NCBI GenBank assembly: GCA_934446475.1
Contig: CAKSEH010000009.1
Span: forward strand, 1 to 64,000
Reading direction: 5' to 3'
DNA: 64,000 bases
DNA from: an uncultured Eubacteriales bacterium
GTDB lineage: Bacteria; Bacillota; Clostridia; Oscillospirales; Acutalibacteraceae
Both the position numbers and the translations under genes were made by a program. A model generated the notes under the pieces. The model had not been told where the DNA came from. It searched no databases and saw only the letters and a list, made by a program, of their open reading frames with translations. Positions 50,653 through 58,614 of the stretch are shown here, piece by piece. How positions within the stretch are numbered: the first letter of the stretch is position 1; the number at the start of each line of letters is the position of its first letter.

Positions 50653-52140
50653 TTAATTATCTTTCATTATAAAAGAAAAATCAATATAACCGTTTTGAGT
50701 ATCCACATACACTCCGGAAAGTTCGGAATCAGACGCTATGCAGGTGTTTTCAAAGGCAAGCGGCAAGAGAGAATAATTTTTAAGGAGAGAAAGCTGCGTT
50801 GATGCCGTATCTATGTCCGCAGAAGAAGAATTAACGCCGAAAAGTTTAAGGTATTCGCAAACAGACACGCTGTTTGCCTTTATGGGGAATACTGCGAAGT
50901 TGAGTTTTTTGTCCGTAAGTTCTTTTCTGATATTATCGAGTGACGTTGCAGGTTCGATATTAACAAATGCGCTCAGATTTTGCTGCCAATGACCGACCAT
51001 AGCGGTTACGAAAGGTTTAATATTTTCGTCATCATAATAATAAAGCGTTGAGGAGGGGAATTTTTTTTCTTCGTTTTTCCCGACTGCGCTGCGGACAAGA
51101 TTTTTCGCTTCTTCTATATCATATCCTAAAATTCCGGCTGCATTTACTCCGTTCCCTGCTCCCAGTATTTTAGGGTACAGGGAATTTGCCGGAGTAAAAC
51201 CGGGGCTTAACTTTGATTTAAGTTTATCGGGCGATGTTGCCATACAAATCGCCTTTTTAAGCTCGGGAGAAAGGTCACTTCCCATAGTTAGCACCCAGCA
51301 GGTATTATTGACAGACGATATTTTCATACCCTTTCTTTCGGCATTTTTAATTTCAGTTCCCGAAACAAACGACATATCAACGCTGTTTTTTTCAAGAAGT
51401 TCTGACGGTGTTTCTTCCTCGCTCACAGAAAGGAATACCGCAGCATTTTGACTTTCGAAATCGCCCTTATAGTGGCTGTTTCTGTAAAGTCTTATTCCGA
51501 AATCCTCTTTATTCCATTTACCCATATAATACGAGCCGTTTGAGAGTGTGTAATCCTTTTCCCTGCCGTACTTCCCGAGGCTGTTTTCAAAGAATTCCTC
51601 ATTGCAGGGCATTGCGGGCGCCGTTGTAAGGGCTGCTTTAAAATCGGGATCATCATAAGAGAGGGTTACGGTAACCGTTTTATCATCGGCCGAAAAAACA
51701 CCGAGTGACGATATATCCGCCTTACCGCTGTTTATTTCTTTTGCATTTGCTATGGCAAAAAGTCTGCTCGCAAAGGGAGATCCGGTTTCGGGGAGAATTG
51801 CCCTTTTAATGCCGAAAACAAAATCGTTTGCCGTGATATCGGTTCCGTCAGACCACTTTAAACCGTCTCTAAGTTTAAAAGTATATGTCAGTCCGTTCTT
51901 GGAAAAAGTTTCACAGGCCCCGCATACGACGGCGCCGCTGTCGCTTCTCCTAAGCAGACCCTCGTACATATTTCTCACTATAAGAAGCTCACTGTCGCTC
52001 GACGCCGTTTGAGGGTCAACCGAAACAGGAGGTTCGTTTAAATTGAAATAAATATATGCCGTAAGGAAATCACTGCCGCAGGCGGAAAACGAAAGCGTCA
52101 AAAGAACAACAGACAAAAACAACGCCGTTATCCTTTTCAA
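50653..52140 (-). CDS. Oligopeptide-type solute-binding lipoprotein (SBP family 5)
   Basis: A 495-residue lipoprotein of the OppA/DppA class. The start is a TTG at 52140 preceded by AAAGGGGGAG; the longer frame begins upstream without a site and would spoil the signal. The lipobox Cys21 follows LLTLSFSA. Family features include PPVSVDPQTASSDSELLIVR, MYEGLLR and LRDGLKWSDGTDITANDFVF. No opp permease or ATPase genes adjoin, so it is an orphan binding protein. It is divergent from ylxM-ffh and has its own promoter. Confidence 0.9.
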   Translation of the reverse strand: MKRITALFLSVVLLTLSFSACGSDFLTAYIYFNLNEPPVSVDPQTASSDSELLIVRNMYEGLLRRSDSGAVVCGACETFSKNGLTYTFKLRDGLKWSDGTDITANDFVFGIKRAILPETGSPFASRLFAIANAKEINSGKADISSLGVFSADDKTVTVTLSYDDPDFKAALTTAPAMPCNEEFFENSLGKYGREKDYTLSNGSYYMGKWNKEDFGIRLYRNSHYKGDFESQNAAVFLSVSEEETPSELLEKNSVDMSFVSGTEIKNAERKGMKISSVNNTCWVLTMGSDLSPELKKAICMATSPDKLKSKLSPGFTPANSLYPKILGAGNGVNAAGILGYDIEEAKNLVRSAVGKNEEKKFPSSTLYYYDDENIKPFVTAMVGHWQQNLSAFVNIEPATSLDNIRKELTDKKLNFAVFPIKANSVSVCEYLKLFGVNSSSADIDTASTQLSLLKNYSLLPLAFENTCIASDSELSGVYVDTQNGYIDFSFIMKDN

Positions 52141-52171
52141 GCAAACTCCCCCTTTTATCTTTTTCTTCACT

Positions 52172-52200
52172 ATTATATTATCTTTTTCGCTTTTTTTCAA
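52172..52200 (-). promoter_or_regulatory. Promoter of the oligopeptide-binding lipoprotein
   Basis: TTGAAA (52195-52200), a 17-bp spacer and TATAAT (52172-52177) on the minus strand. Confidence 0.8.
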
Positions 52201-52223
52201 CCTGAAATACGGTTACAGTATCG

Positions 52224-52241
52224 TTACATTTGCAAATGTAA
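52224..52241. promoter_or_regulatory. Perfect 18-bp palindrome between divergent promoters
   Basis: TTACATTTGCAAATGTAA is fully symmetric and lies about 25 bp behind the -35 box of one promoter and 10 bp ahead of the other. It is a candidate operator for shared control of the binding protein and the ylxM-ffh operon. Confidence 0.55.
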
Positions 52242-52251
52242 AGAAAAAAAC

Positions 52252-52280
52252 TTGACAAGCGGGTGTAACTATGATAAAAT
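52252..52280 (+). promoter_or_regulatory. Promoter of the ylxM-ffh operon
   Basis: TTGACA (52252-52257), a 17-bp spacer and TAAAAT (52275-52280). Confidence 0.85.
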
Positions 52281-52309
52281 ACCATAGCGTTATTCGGAGG
52301 TGCGTCTTA

Positions 52310-52603
52310 ATGGAGAAGGACCTTTTTGTGGGAAACTTGCTCGAAGTTTACGGTCAGTTTCTGAATCCGAAACAAAGGCGGCTTGCCGAGTGCTACTATA
52401 ATGAGGACCTTTCGCTTACCGAAATAGCAGAAAACGAAGGCGTTACACGTCAGGGAGTCTGCGACATTTTAAACAGGGTGAAAAACAGACTTTACGGTTT
52501 TGAAAAATCCTGCGGATATTGCGAAAAGTTTCTTAAACTCAAAGAATTCGCTGCAGAAAGCAATCTGCCGAAGGAAATTACGAAAATCATCGAAGAGCTT
52601 TAA
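52310..52603 (+). CDS. ylxM: YlxM-type helix-turn-helix protein of the SRP operon
   Basis: A 97-residue protein of the UPF0122/YlxM family. The ATG at 52310 follows CGGAGGTG. The sigma-region-4-like HTH is visible (FLNPKQRRLAECYYNEDLSL, then TEIAENEGVTRQGVCDILNR). In Gram-positive bacteria it accompanies ffh and is thought to modulate signal recognition particle function or expression. It is 18 bp before ffh. Confidence 0.92.
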   Translation: MEKDLFVGNLLEVYGQFLNPKQRRLAECYYNEDLSLTEIAENEGVTRQGVCDILNRVKNRLYGFEKSCGYCEKFLKLKEFAAESNLPKEITKIIEEL

Positions 52604-52621
52604 GGGGAGGTTGCGCCGCAT

Positions 52622-53962
52622 ATGGCTTTTGAAAATTTTTCCGATAAACTCTCGGCTGTTTTTAAAAAGCTGAGAAGTAAAGGTAAGCTGAGCGAAAGCG
52701 ATGTAAAGGAAGCTATGCGTGAAGTGCGGCTTGCCTTGCTCGAAGCCGATGTTAACTATAAGGTTGCCAAGGACTTTACCAACACGGTTGCCGAAAAGTG
52801 CATCGGTGCGAATGTTATGGAAAGCCTTACCGCTCCGCAGATGGTAGTTAAAATAGTAAGAGACGAGCTTACGGAACTTATGGGCGGAGAGCAGGCAAGG
52901 CTTAAAATCTCTTCTAAAATTCCCACGGTAATTATGATGTGCGGTCTTCAGGGCTCCGGTAAAACGACCCATTCCGCAAAGCTTGCAAAATACCTTAAAT
53001 CAAAAGGTCACAGGCCGATGCTCGTTGCCTGCGATATTTACCGCCCTGCCGCTATAGACCAGCTTAAAGTTGTGGGGCAGGCAGTTGGGGCGCCCGTATT
53101 TGAAAAAGGAACCCAAAAACCGGAAAAAACTGCGGAAGAAGCGGTTAAATACGCACGGGATTACGGTTATGATTTTGTTATTCTCGACACTGCCGGCAGA
53201 CTGCATATCGACAGTGAGCTTATGGATGAGCTTGTAAGGATAACGAAAGCGGTTGAAGTCAATGATATCCTGCTTGTTATTGACGCTATGATAGGTCAGG
53301 ACGCAGTTAATATTGCAAAAGCATTTAACGATATACTGGAAATCGACGGTGTGATAATAACAAAGCTTGACGGTGACACTCGTGGCGGCGCCGCACTTTC
53401 GGTAAAAGCCGTAACCGGAAAACCGATTATGTTTGCCGGCGTGGGAGAAAAGCTTGATCAGCTTGACGAATTTCATCCCGACCGTATGGCTTCAAGAATA
53501 CTCGGTATGGGAGATGTGCTTTCGCTTATCGAAAAGGTAGAAGGCGAAATTGACGAAAAGAAAGCTGAAGAAGCCGCAAGGAAGCTTCAGCAAAACAAAT
53601 TTGATATGAACGATCTGCTTGAACAGTTCAGGCAGATAAAAAAAATGGGCAGTCTTAAAAACATTCTTTCTATGCTACCGGGTATGGATAAACAGCTGAG
53701 AGATATTGATATAGACGACAGACAGATGCTTCGTGTGGAAGCGGTTATCCAGTCCATGACAGCAAAGGAGCGCTCAAAGCCAGACATTATAAATGCGTCA
53801 AGAAAGCGCAGAATAGCCGCCGGAGCGGGAGTTTCGGTCGAAGAAGTCAATAAGCTTTTGAGGCAGTTTGAGCAGATGAAAAAAATGTTCAGGCAAATGA
53901 ATCAAAAAGGCGGAAAGCGGAAAATGCTTTCGGGTCTCGGCAAAGGAAAATTCGGTTTTTAA
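52622..53962 (+). CDS. ffh: Signal recognition particle protein Ffh
   Basis: A 446-residue SRP54 GTPase that binds signal peptides and SRP RNA and targets ribosomes to FtsY. The N domain is followed by the G domain with GLQGSGKTTHSAKLA (P loop), DTAGRLHID and TKLDGDTRGG. The Met-rich M domain (about 300-446) contains MLPGMDKQLRDIDID and the RNA-binding SRKRRIAAGAGVSVEEVN. GGGGAGG precedes the ATG. No SRP RNA was recognised in the window. Confidence 0.98.
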   Translation: MAFENFSDKLSAVFKKLRSKGKLSESDVKEAMREVRLALLEADVNYKVAKDFTNTVAEKCIGANVMESLTAPQMVVKIVRDELTELMGGEQARLKISSKIPTVIMMCGLQGSGKTTHSAKLAKYLKSKGHRPMLVACDIYRPAAIDQLKVVGQAVGAPVFEKGTQKPEKTAEEAVKYARDYGYDFVILDTAGRLHIDSELMDELVRITKAVEVNDILLVIDAMIGQDAVNIAKAFNDILEIDGVIITKLDGDTRGGAALSVKAVTGKPIMFAGVGEKLDQLDEFHPDRMASRILGMGDVLSLIEKVEGEIDEKKAEEAARKLQQNKFDMNDLLEQFRQIKKMGSLKNILSMLPGMDKQLRDIDIDDRQMLRVEAVIQSMTAKERSKPDIINASRKRRIAAGAGVSVEEVNKLLRQFEQMKKMFRQMNQKGGKRKMLSGLGKGKFGF

Positions 53963-54012
53963 GGATATTATATTCTTTTAAATAAAAGTTATTTCATTTG
54001 GAGGTGTTTTAA

Positions 54013-54255
54013 ATGGCAGTTAAAATAAGACTTCGCAGACTCGGCGCTAAGAAGGCCCCCTTCTACCGTGTCGTTGTAGCCGATTCAAGGTATCCCCGTG
54101 ACGGTCGTTTCATCGAGGAAATAGGTACCTATGATCCCACTAAGGATCCGGCAGAAGTAAAGATAGACGCTGACAAGGCAAAGCAGTGGATATCGAACGG
54201 CGCTCAGCCTACCGATACCGTTAAGGCTCTGCTTAAGAAAAACGGCGTTATCTAA
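54013..54255 (+). CDS. rpsP: Ribosomal protein S16
   Basis: An 80-residue 30S subunit protein of normal length (VKIRLRRLGAKKAPFYRVVV, then ADSRYPRDGRFIEEIGTYDP). GGAGGTG lies 6 bp before the ATG. It lies between ffh and khpA in the conserved order. Confidence 0.98.
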   Translation: MAVKIRLRRLGAKKAPFYRVVVADSRYPRDGRFIEEIGTYDPTKDPAEVKIDADKAKQWISNGAQPTDTVKALLKKNGVI

Positions 54256-54271
54256 TCAATAGGAGCAAAAT

Positions 54272-54505
54272 ATGGAAGAACTTCTTATTGCAATAGCTTC
54301 GGGGCTTGTTGAAAATCCCGATGCTGTTTCGGCAACGGCTGACGAACCCGATGAGGAAGGCGTTATCGTTTATCACCTGTATGTTGCAGAAAACGATATG
54401 GGCAGAGTTATCGGAAAACAGGGCAGAATAGCAAAGGCTATCAGAACCGTTATGCGTGCAGCCGCAAATCGTAACGAACAGAAAATTTCTGTTGAGATCG
54501 GTTAA
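54272..54505 (+). CDS. khpA: KH-domain RNA-binding protein
   Basis: A 77-residue KhpA (YlqC) protein with a single KH domain whose GxxG-type loop is GRVIGKQGRIAKAIRTVMR. In related bacteria it pairs with KhpB in RNA binding linked to cell elongation. TAGGAG precedes the ATG, 16 bp after rpsP. Confidence 0.95.
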   Translation: MEELLIAIASGLVENPDAVSATADEPDEEGVIVYHLYVAENDMGRVIGKQGRIAKAIRTVMRAAANRNEQKISVEIG

Positions 54506-54830
54506 CAAATACCCTCGCTTTGCGGGGGTATCAGTTTATCGGCAGAGCTATAACAATATTGCTTTGCGGCGTTCACGCCGCATTTTGTTTTTTCGCTGAC
54601 ATGTGCGGCGAAAAAACACCTCTTAAGCGAAAAACCGAAGAATAATCGGTTTTTCAAGGGTGCAGGGGTGGTGTCGGCGGGGATAAAGTGCAGTCCGAAA
54701 ATCAACGATTTTCGAGCGAACGGAATCCCCGTCCGAGAACGTGTCGGCTTTCAGGCACGTTCATACCCTCGCTTTGCGGGGGTATTATGTTGTTTTAAGG
54801 AAGGCTTGTTACTATAACTGAGGTTTATAT
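54506..54830 (+). other. Structured non-coding region between khpA and rimM
   Basis: No gene. Two identical 23-bp hairpin units (54509-54531 and 54763-54785; arms ATACCC...GGGTAT around a TTT loop) flank a series of stems: GCGGCG/CGCCGC with T tract (54565-54595), GAAAAACCGA/TCGGTTTTTC (54629-54655), GGGGAT/ATCCCC enclosing CGAAAATC/GATTTTCG (54679-54730) and GAACGTG/CACGTTC (54737-54762). It could be an inserted repeat element, an operon-splitting terminator or a small RNA. The frame read on the minus strand here follows these stems. Confidence 0.6.
54565..54595 (+). terminator. Intrinsic terminator-like hairpin after khpA
   Basis: TGCGGCG-TTCA-CGCCGCA is followed by TTTTGTTTTTT. It should end much of the ffh-rpsP-khpA transcript before rimM. 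Confidence 0.8.
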
Positions 54831-55340
54831 ATGAAAAAGGAATTTTTAAAGGCCGGAAAAATCGTGGGTACACACGGTGTCAGGGGTGAACTCAGAATAG
54901 ACCCTTGGACCGATGACAGTTCATTTCTTTCGAATTTTTCAACGCTTTATTTAAACGAGGGTGAAAATACTCTAAGTATAATAAAAATGCGTCCGCACGG
55001 AAGAATAGTTGTTGCGGCAGTCGAAGGGATATCTACTGTTGAAGAAGCAGAAAAGCTGCGCAATAAAACAGTTTTTATAAAACGAAGTGATCTTACTCTT
55101 CCGGAAGGCAGATATTTTGTGGACGAACTTATAGGTTGCACGGCATTTGATGCCGACACAGGTGATAAGCTCGGAATAATTACCGATGTCTCCAAAACCG
55201 GAGCAAACGATGTCTGGCATATAAAAAAAGCAGACTCGGAATACCTTATTCCTGCTATTGCCGATGTTATTATTTCGGTTGATATTGAAAATGAAAGGGC
55301 GGTTATAAGACCGCTTAAGGGTATTTTTGATGAGGATTGA
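54831..55340 (+). CDS. rimM: Ribosome maturation factor RimM
   Basis: A 169-residue 16S rRNA processing factor. The N-terminal RimM beta-barrel (AGKIVGTHGVRGELRIDPW) precedes the PRC-barrel domain (EGRYFVDELIGCTAFDADTG, YLIPAIADVIISVDIEN). GAGGTTTATAT precedes the ATG. Its end overlaps the trmD start. Confidence 0.96.
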   Translation: MKKEFLKAGKIVGTHGVRGELRIDPWTDDSSFLSNFSTLYLNEGENTLSIIKMRPHGRIVVAAVEGISTVEEAEKLRNKTVFIKRSDLTLPEGRYFVDELIGCTAFDADTGDKLGIITDVSKTGANDVWHIKKADSEYLIPAIADVIISVDIENERAVIRPLKGIFDED

Positions 55341-56076
55341 CATTATGACTCTCTTCCCCGATATGTGTAATTCGGTCCTATCGGAAAGCATAATAGGCAG
55401 AGCTCAAAAATCAGGCTCGGTTGAAATAAAGTGCACCGATATACGGGAGTTTGCGGGAAATAAACATAATAAGGTCGATGATTCGCCTTACGGAGGCGGT
55501 ATGGGTATGATAATGGCTCCGTCACCTATTTACGATTGTTATAAAAGTCTCTTTACAGAAGAGGAGCCTAAGCCCCACCTTATATATATGTCACCCAAAG
55601 GCAAGGCTCTGACGCAAGAGCGTGTTGCAGAACTCGCTCGGCTCGACAGAATAGTTATACTATGCGGTCATTACGAAGGCGTTGATCAGAGAGTGATAGA
55701 CGAAATTGCGGACGAGGAAATATCAATAGGCGATTATGTTTTAACCGGAGGCGAATTGCCGGCTATGGTCCTTGCGGATGCAGTATGCCGTATGCTGCCC
55801 GGGGTTTTATCGGACGATATCTGCTTTGAAGAGGAAAGCCATTTTTCAGGTCTTCTTGAATATCCGCAGTATACAAGGCCGGCAGTATGGAACGGAGTCT
55901 GTGTGCCCGAAACTCTGCTCTCCGGCAATCATAAAGAAATTGAAAAATGGCGAAGAAAAGAGTCGCTTCTTATAACAAAAGAACGTAGACCGGATATGTA
56001 TGAAAAAATCGAACTCAGCAAAGAAGACAGAAAACTTCTCGGTCTTGAAACCCCAAAAACAAAAAAACAAAGATGA
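55330..56076 (+). CDS. trmD: tRNA (guanine-N1)-methyltransferase
   Basis: A 248-residue SPOUT methyltransferase that makes m1G37. It has the knot sequences SPKGKALTQERV, ILCGHYEGVDQRVIDE and SIGDYVLTGGELPAMV, plus YGGGMGMIM near residue 60. The ATG at 55330 lies inside the rimM end, so translation is coupled. rplS, which usually follows, is missing here. Confidence 0.97.
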   Translation: MRIDIMTLFPDMCNSVLSESIIGRAQKSGSVEIKCTDIREFAGNKHNKVDDSPYGGGMGMIMAPSPIYDCYKSLFTEEEPKPHLIYMSPKGKALTQERVAELARLDRIVILCGHYEGVDQRVIDEIADEEISIGDYVLTGGELPAMVLADAVCRMLPGVLSDDICFEEESHFSGLLEYPQYTRPAVWNGVCVPETLLSGNHKEIEKWRRKESLLITKERRPDMYEKIELSKEDRKLLGLETPKTKKQR

Positions 56077-56155
56077 TTGTTTGAGAATTATAACCAAATA
56101 TTACAGTCAAATTATACTGAAAGTTGGGAAAATATTAGAACTTATTCACAAAATG

Positions 56156-56183
56156 TTGACGATTACATTAAATGTGGTATAAT
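56156..56183 (+). promoter_or_regulatory. Promoter of the HPr gene
   Basis: TTGACG (56156-56161), a 16-bp spacer and TATAAT (56178-56183). Confidence 0.8.
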
Positions 56184-56240
56184 TACTTTTGTCAGATAAG
56201 TATGCAATCCGAACATTATCCGAGTAAGGAGTTTGTCAAT

Positions 56241-56504
56241 ATGTGCGTTAAAGACGTAGTAATTAAAAATCAAGTGGGTTTACATGCCCGTCCGGCCACC
56301 TTCTTTATTCAGAAGGCTAACGAATTTAAATCATCAATATGGGTAGAAAAGGATGATCGCAAGGTAAATGCGAAGTCCCTTTTAGGCGTTCTTTCCCTCG
56401 GTATTGTAGGCGGAGCAACAATCAAGATTATTGTTGACGGCAGCGATGAAAAGGAAGCTCTTGATGCTCTCGTTGCCCTTGTTGACTCGGGATTCGCCGA
56501 CTGA
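56241..56504 (+). CDS. ptsH: HPr phosphocarrier protein
   Basis: An 87-residue HPr. From the ATG at 56241 (AAGGAG 9 bp upstream), His15 in GLHARPATFF is the PEP-dependent phosphorylation site and Ser46 in NAKSLLGVLSLG the HPr-kinase site, both at the canonical positions. It would serve PTS transport and, through Ser46, catabolite control of the sugar genes in this window. It stands alone with its own promoter, without ptsI. A Crh-like role is excluded by the intact His15. Confidence 0.94.
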   Translation: MCVKDVVIKNQVGLHARPATFFIQKANEFKSSIWVEKDDRKVNAKSLLGVLSLGIVGGATIKIIVDGSDEKEALDALVALVDSGFAD

Positions 56505-56538
56505 TTACAACATTTTTCAAAATTATTCATTTTAACAC

Positions 56539-56567
56539 TTGCAAAAGTCTGCCATATGTGATATAAT
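56539..56567 (+). promoter_or_regulatory. Promoter of tRNA-Pro
   Basis: TTGCAA (56539-56544), a 17-bp spacer and TATAAT (56562-56567). Confidence 0.8.
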
Positions 56568-56608
56568 GTCTTTCGTTGTCACGGCAGGCTTTGCTTGTGT
56601 GATAATTT

Positions 56609-56684
56609 CCGGGTGTGGCGCAGCTGGTAGCGCGCTTGACTGGGGGTCAAGAGGCCGCAAGTTCAAGTCTTGTCACTCGGACCA
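56609..56684 (+). tRNA. tRNA-Pro (GGG), CCA encoded
   Basis: A 76-nt cloverleaf. The acceptor CCGGGTG (56609-56615) pairs with CACTCGG (56674-56680), the anticodon stem is CTTGA/TCAAG with GGG in the loop, the T arm contains GTTCAAGTC, and a CCA end is encoded (56682-56684). Confidence 0.95.
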
Positions 56685-56688
56685 TATC

Positions 56689-56735
56689 GAGTGTTCTTAA
56701 CCAACCTGAAAGTTGGATGAGGACACTCGTTTTTT
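56689..56735 (+). terminator. Terminator of tRNA-Pro
   Basis: GAGTGTTC/GGACACTC with inner CCAAC/GTTGG, followed by GTTTTTT. Confidence 0.9.
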
Positions 56736-57165
56736 GCCTTTTTGTGTCTTTTTGTATTTATGAGCAGGAGTCATTCCCTGCTCTTTTTTATATGAATTGT
56801 GCATTCGGAGTATATTATTCGGCAAGGACCTTGCGGTTTCTCCTCGGTAATTGTGCCTGAAAGGGTCGGCTCGCACAAATAAACAGTATATACCGTATGG
56901 CGCTGCGACATTTTTAAAAGCACATACTCAACCTTAAGTTGCATATCGGCAAACGGATATGTTATACTCATTGTAGGAAAAAGGCTTTATAATATAATCG
57001 AAAGGTGCTTTGAGGTAAATATACAGAGTGAATGTTATGTTCGAAAAGATATAAGGAAAAGCCGTCTGATTAACGGCAGATGAACTTTGCAAGGTCAAAA
57101 GTCTAAAATTTGAAAGCAAGGAATAAAAAATGTTATTCCGAAATGCTGAAACGGAGCTGTTTAAT
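56736..57165 (+). other. Non-coding region downstream of tRNA-Pro
   Basis: It holds a second terminator-like hairpin (GAGCAGG/CCTGCTC, 56762-56789, with T6). The rest is AT-rich, with possible -10 boxes near 56990 but no convincing promoter pair. No gene seen. Confidence 0.5.
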
Positions 57166-57723
57166 ATGACATTTTATCACGGAAGTCCTATTGCAGGGCT
57201 TAGCGAATTGCAACCGTTTTTATCTGAGCACGGCAGACCGTATATATATTTTGCAACAAATCCGTTGGTTGCACTTTTATATGCAGTAAAACCTGTACCC
57301 AAACCGTTTAGTTTTTATCCTTACGGTTTTGACAATAACAATAATTTGATTTATTCGGAATATTACGAAAATGCATTTTATGATTTATATAAAGGCAAAG
57401 TCGGATACTTATATGAGTGCGATAATTTAAAAGAAATAACTGCCCCTACACAAATAAATTGTGCGTATATATCCGAAAAACCGATAAAAATTGATAGAAT
57501 AACGGTGATTCCGGATCTTTTTGTGTTTTACAAGGAGCAAGAAAGCAAAGGATTATTCAGCATCAGATCTAAAAAAGATATTTCCGAAAAAGAAATGAGT
57601 TTTGTTTTTGATGAATTAAGAAAAGATGTTGAAAACAAAAATTTAAAAAATTCACCGCAACACGAAATGAGCATTTTTATTAAAAAACACTTTCCGACAG
57701 TCTGGGAAACATCAAAAAATTAA
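57166..57723 (+). CDS. Unknown protein with a possible ADP-ribosyltransferase-like fold
   Basis: A 185-residue cytoplasmic protein starting at the ATG at 57166 (CGGAGC upstream; an upstream ATG at 57130 lacks a site). The N-terminus FYHGSPIAGLSELQPFLSEH followed by PYIYFATNPLVALLYA recalls the YHGS...TT...A pattern of small ART-fold families such as DUF3990, suggesting NAD-related chemistry or a degenerate relative. The C-terminal third is helical and charged. It stands alone among regulators. Assignment is weak. Confidence 0.65.
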   Translation: MTFYHGSPIAGLSELQPFLSEHGRPYIYFATNPLVALLYAVKPVPKPFSFYPYGFDNNNNLIYSEYYENAFYDLYKGKVGYLYECDNLKEITAPTQINCAYISEKPIKIDRITVIPDLFVFYKEQESKGLFSIRSKKDISEKEMSFVFDELRKDVENKNLKNSPQHEMSIFIKKHFPTVWETSKN

Positions 57724-57933
57724 ATTGCGGCAAACAGGTAATAGCGATATTATGGAACAAGTTTTTACATATGTATAGAAAATAATTCGGAATATTACAG
57801 ACTTAAAATAATCCGAATGAAAATCTTTCCAACCCACAGTTGGGAAAATCCAATATCTGCGTTATTGATTAAAGGCATGGTGGTATTTACAATATAAGTG
57901 TAGCTACAAGAAATAATTCAGGAGAGCAAAAAT

Positions 57934-58533
57934 ATGGAAAACTTAAAACTTTATGACACCATTTCGTTTTACAGGAAAAAGCAAGGCTTAACACAGGAGG
58001 AACTTGCAAAGAAATTAGGCGTGACAAATCAATCGGTATCCAAATGGGAGTCGGCGCAGTGCTGCCCGGATATAGGTTTATTGCCGATGCTTGCCGATAT
58101 TTTTGAAATCAGCATAGATGAGCTGTTCGGACGAAAAAACGAAAAAGAGATACACTATGATCTTTGCTCAGAGCTTCCCTGGAAAGACGATAACGTAATA
58201 AGAGTTTTCAGGACTTTGGGGAAGAAGATCCTTCAATCCGCCGACGAAAACGAGATTATAAACATTACTTTTCCGAAGGAGTGCTATAAATCCGACGGAC
58301 GGTTTTTTAAGGTTGAAATTATGGGCAATATAAATTGTGATGCGAGCATTAACGGAGATGTTGTGTGCCATAAAAACATCGGATGCAATCAAATCAACGG
58401 CGATGTCAAAGAGTGCCGCAACAATATGTTCTGTAATGGGGACTTAAACGGAAATGTAAATTGCGGCGGAAACGTGGATTGTAAAAGAATTAAGGGCAAC
58501 GTGGAATGTCAGGGCAATATTATTTATAAATAA
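57934..58533 (+). CDS. XRE-family regulator with Asn/Gly/Cys repeat tail
   Basis: A 199-residue protein. An N-terminal Cro/C1-type HTH (residues 5-62, KKQGLTQEELAKKLGVTNQS, VSKWESAQCCPDI) and a middle region of about 60 residues lead into a C-terminal repeat stretch (about 128-199) of short NGxVxC units (ASINGDVVCHKN, DLNGNVNCGGNVDCKRIKGN). The spacing suggests a small beta-helix or polymer-like fold rich in Cys, perhaps a redox or metal sensor. CAGGAGAG precedes the ATG. It lies 80 bp before the long sigma factor gene, which it may control. Confidence 0.85.
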   Translation: MENLKLYDTISFYRKKQGLTQEELAKKLGVTNQSVSKWESAQCCPDIGLLPMLADIFEISIDELFGRKNEKEIHYDLCSELPWKDDNVIRVFRTLGKKILQSADENEIINITFPKECYKSDGRFFKVEIMGNINCDASINGDVVCHKNIGCNQINGDVKECRNNMFCNGDLNGNVNCGGNVDCKRIKGNVECQGNIIYK

Positions 58534-58614
58534 AATGAAAATTAACACCTAACCAACCTCAAAAATTTCCGACTATATAGGCGTAATGATCATTATGAAA
58601 TGCAAGGGTGCAAA

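Noticed and set aside
54502..54705. 67-residue minus-strand frame between khpA and rimM
   Set aside because: Generated by the stem-rich block; opposite to the operon and without a start site.
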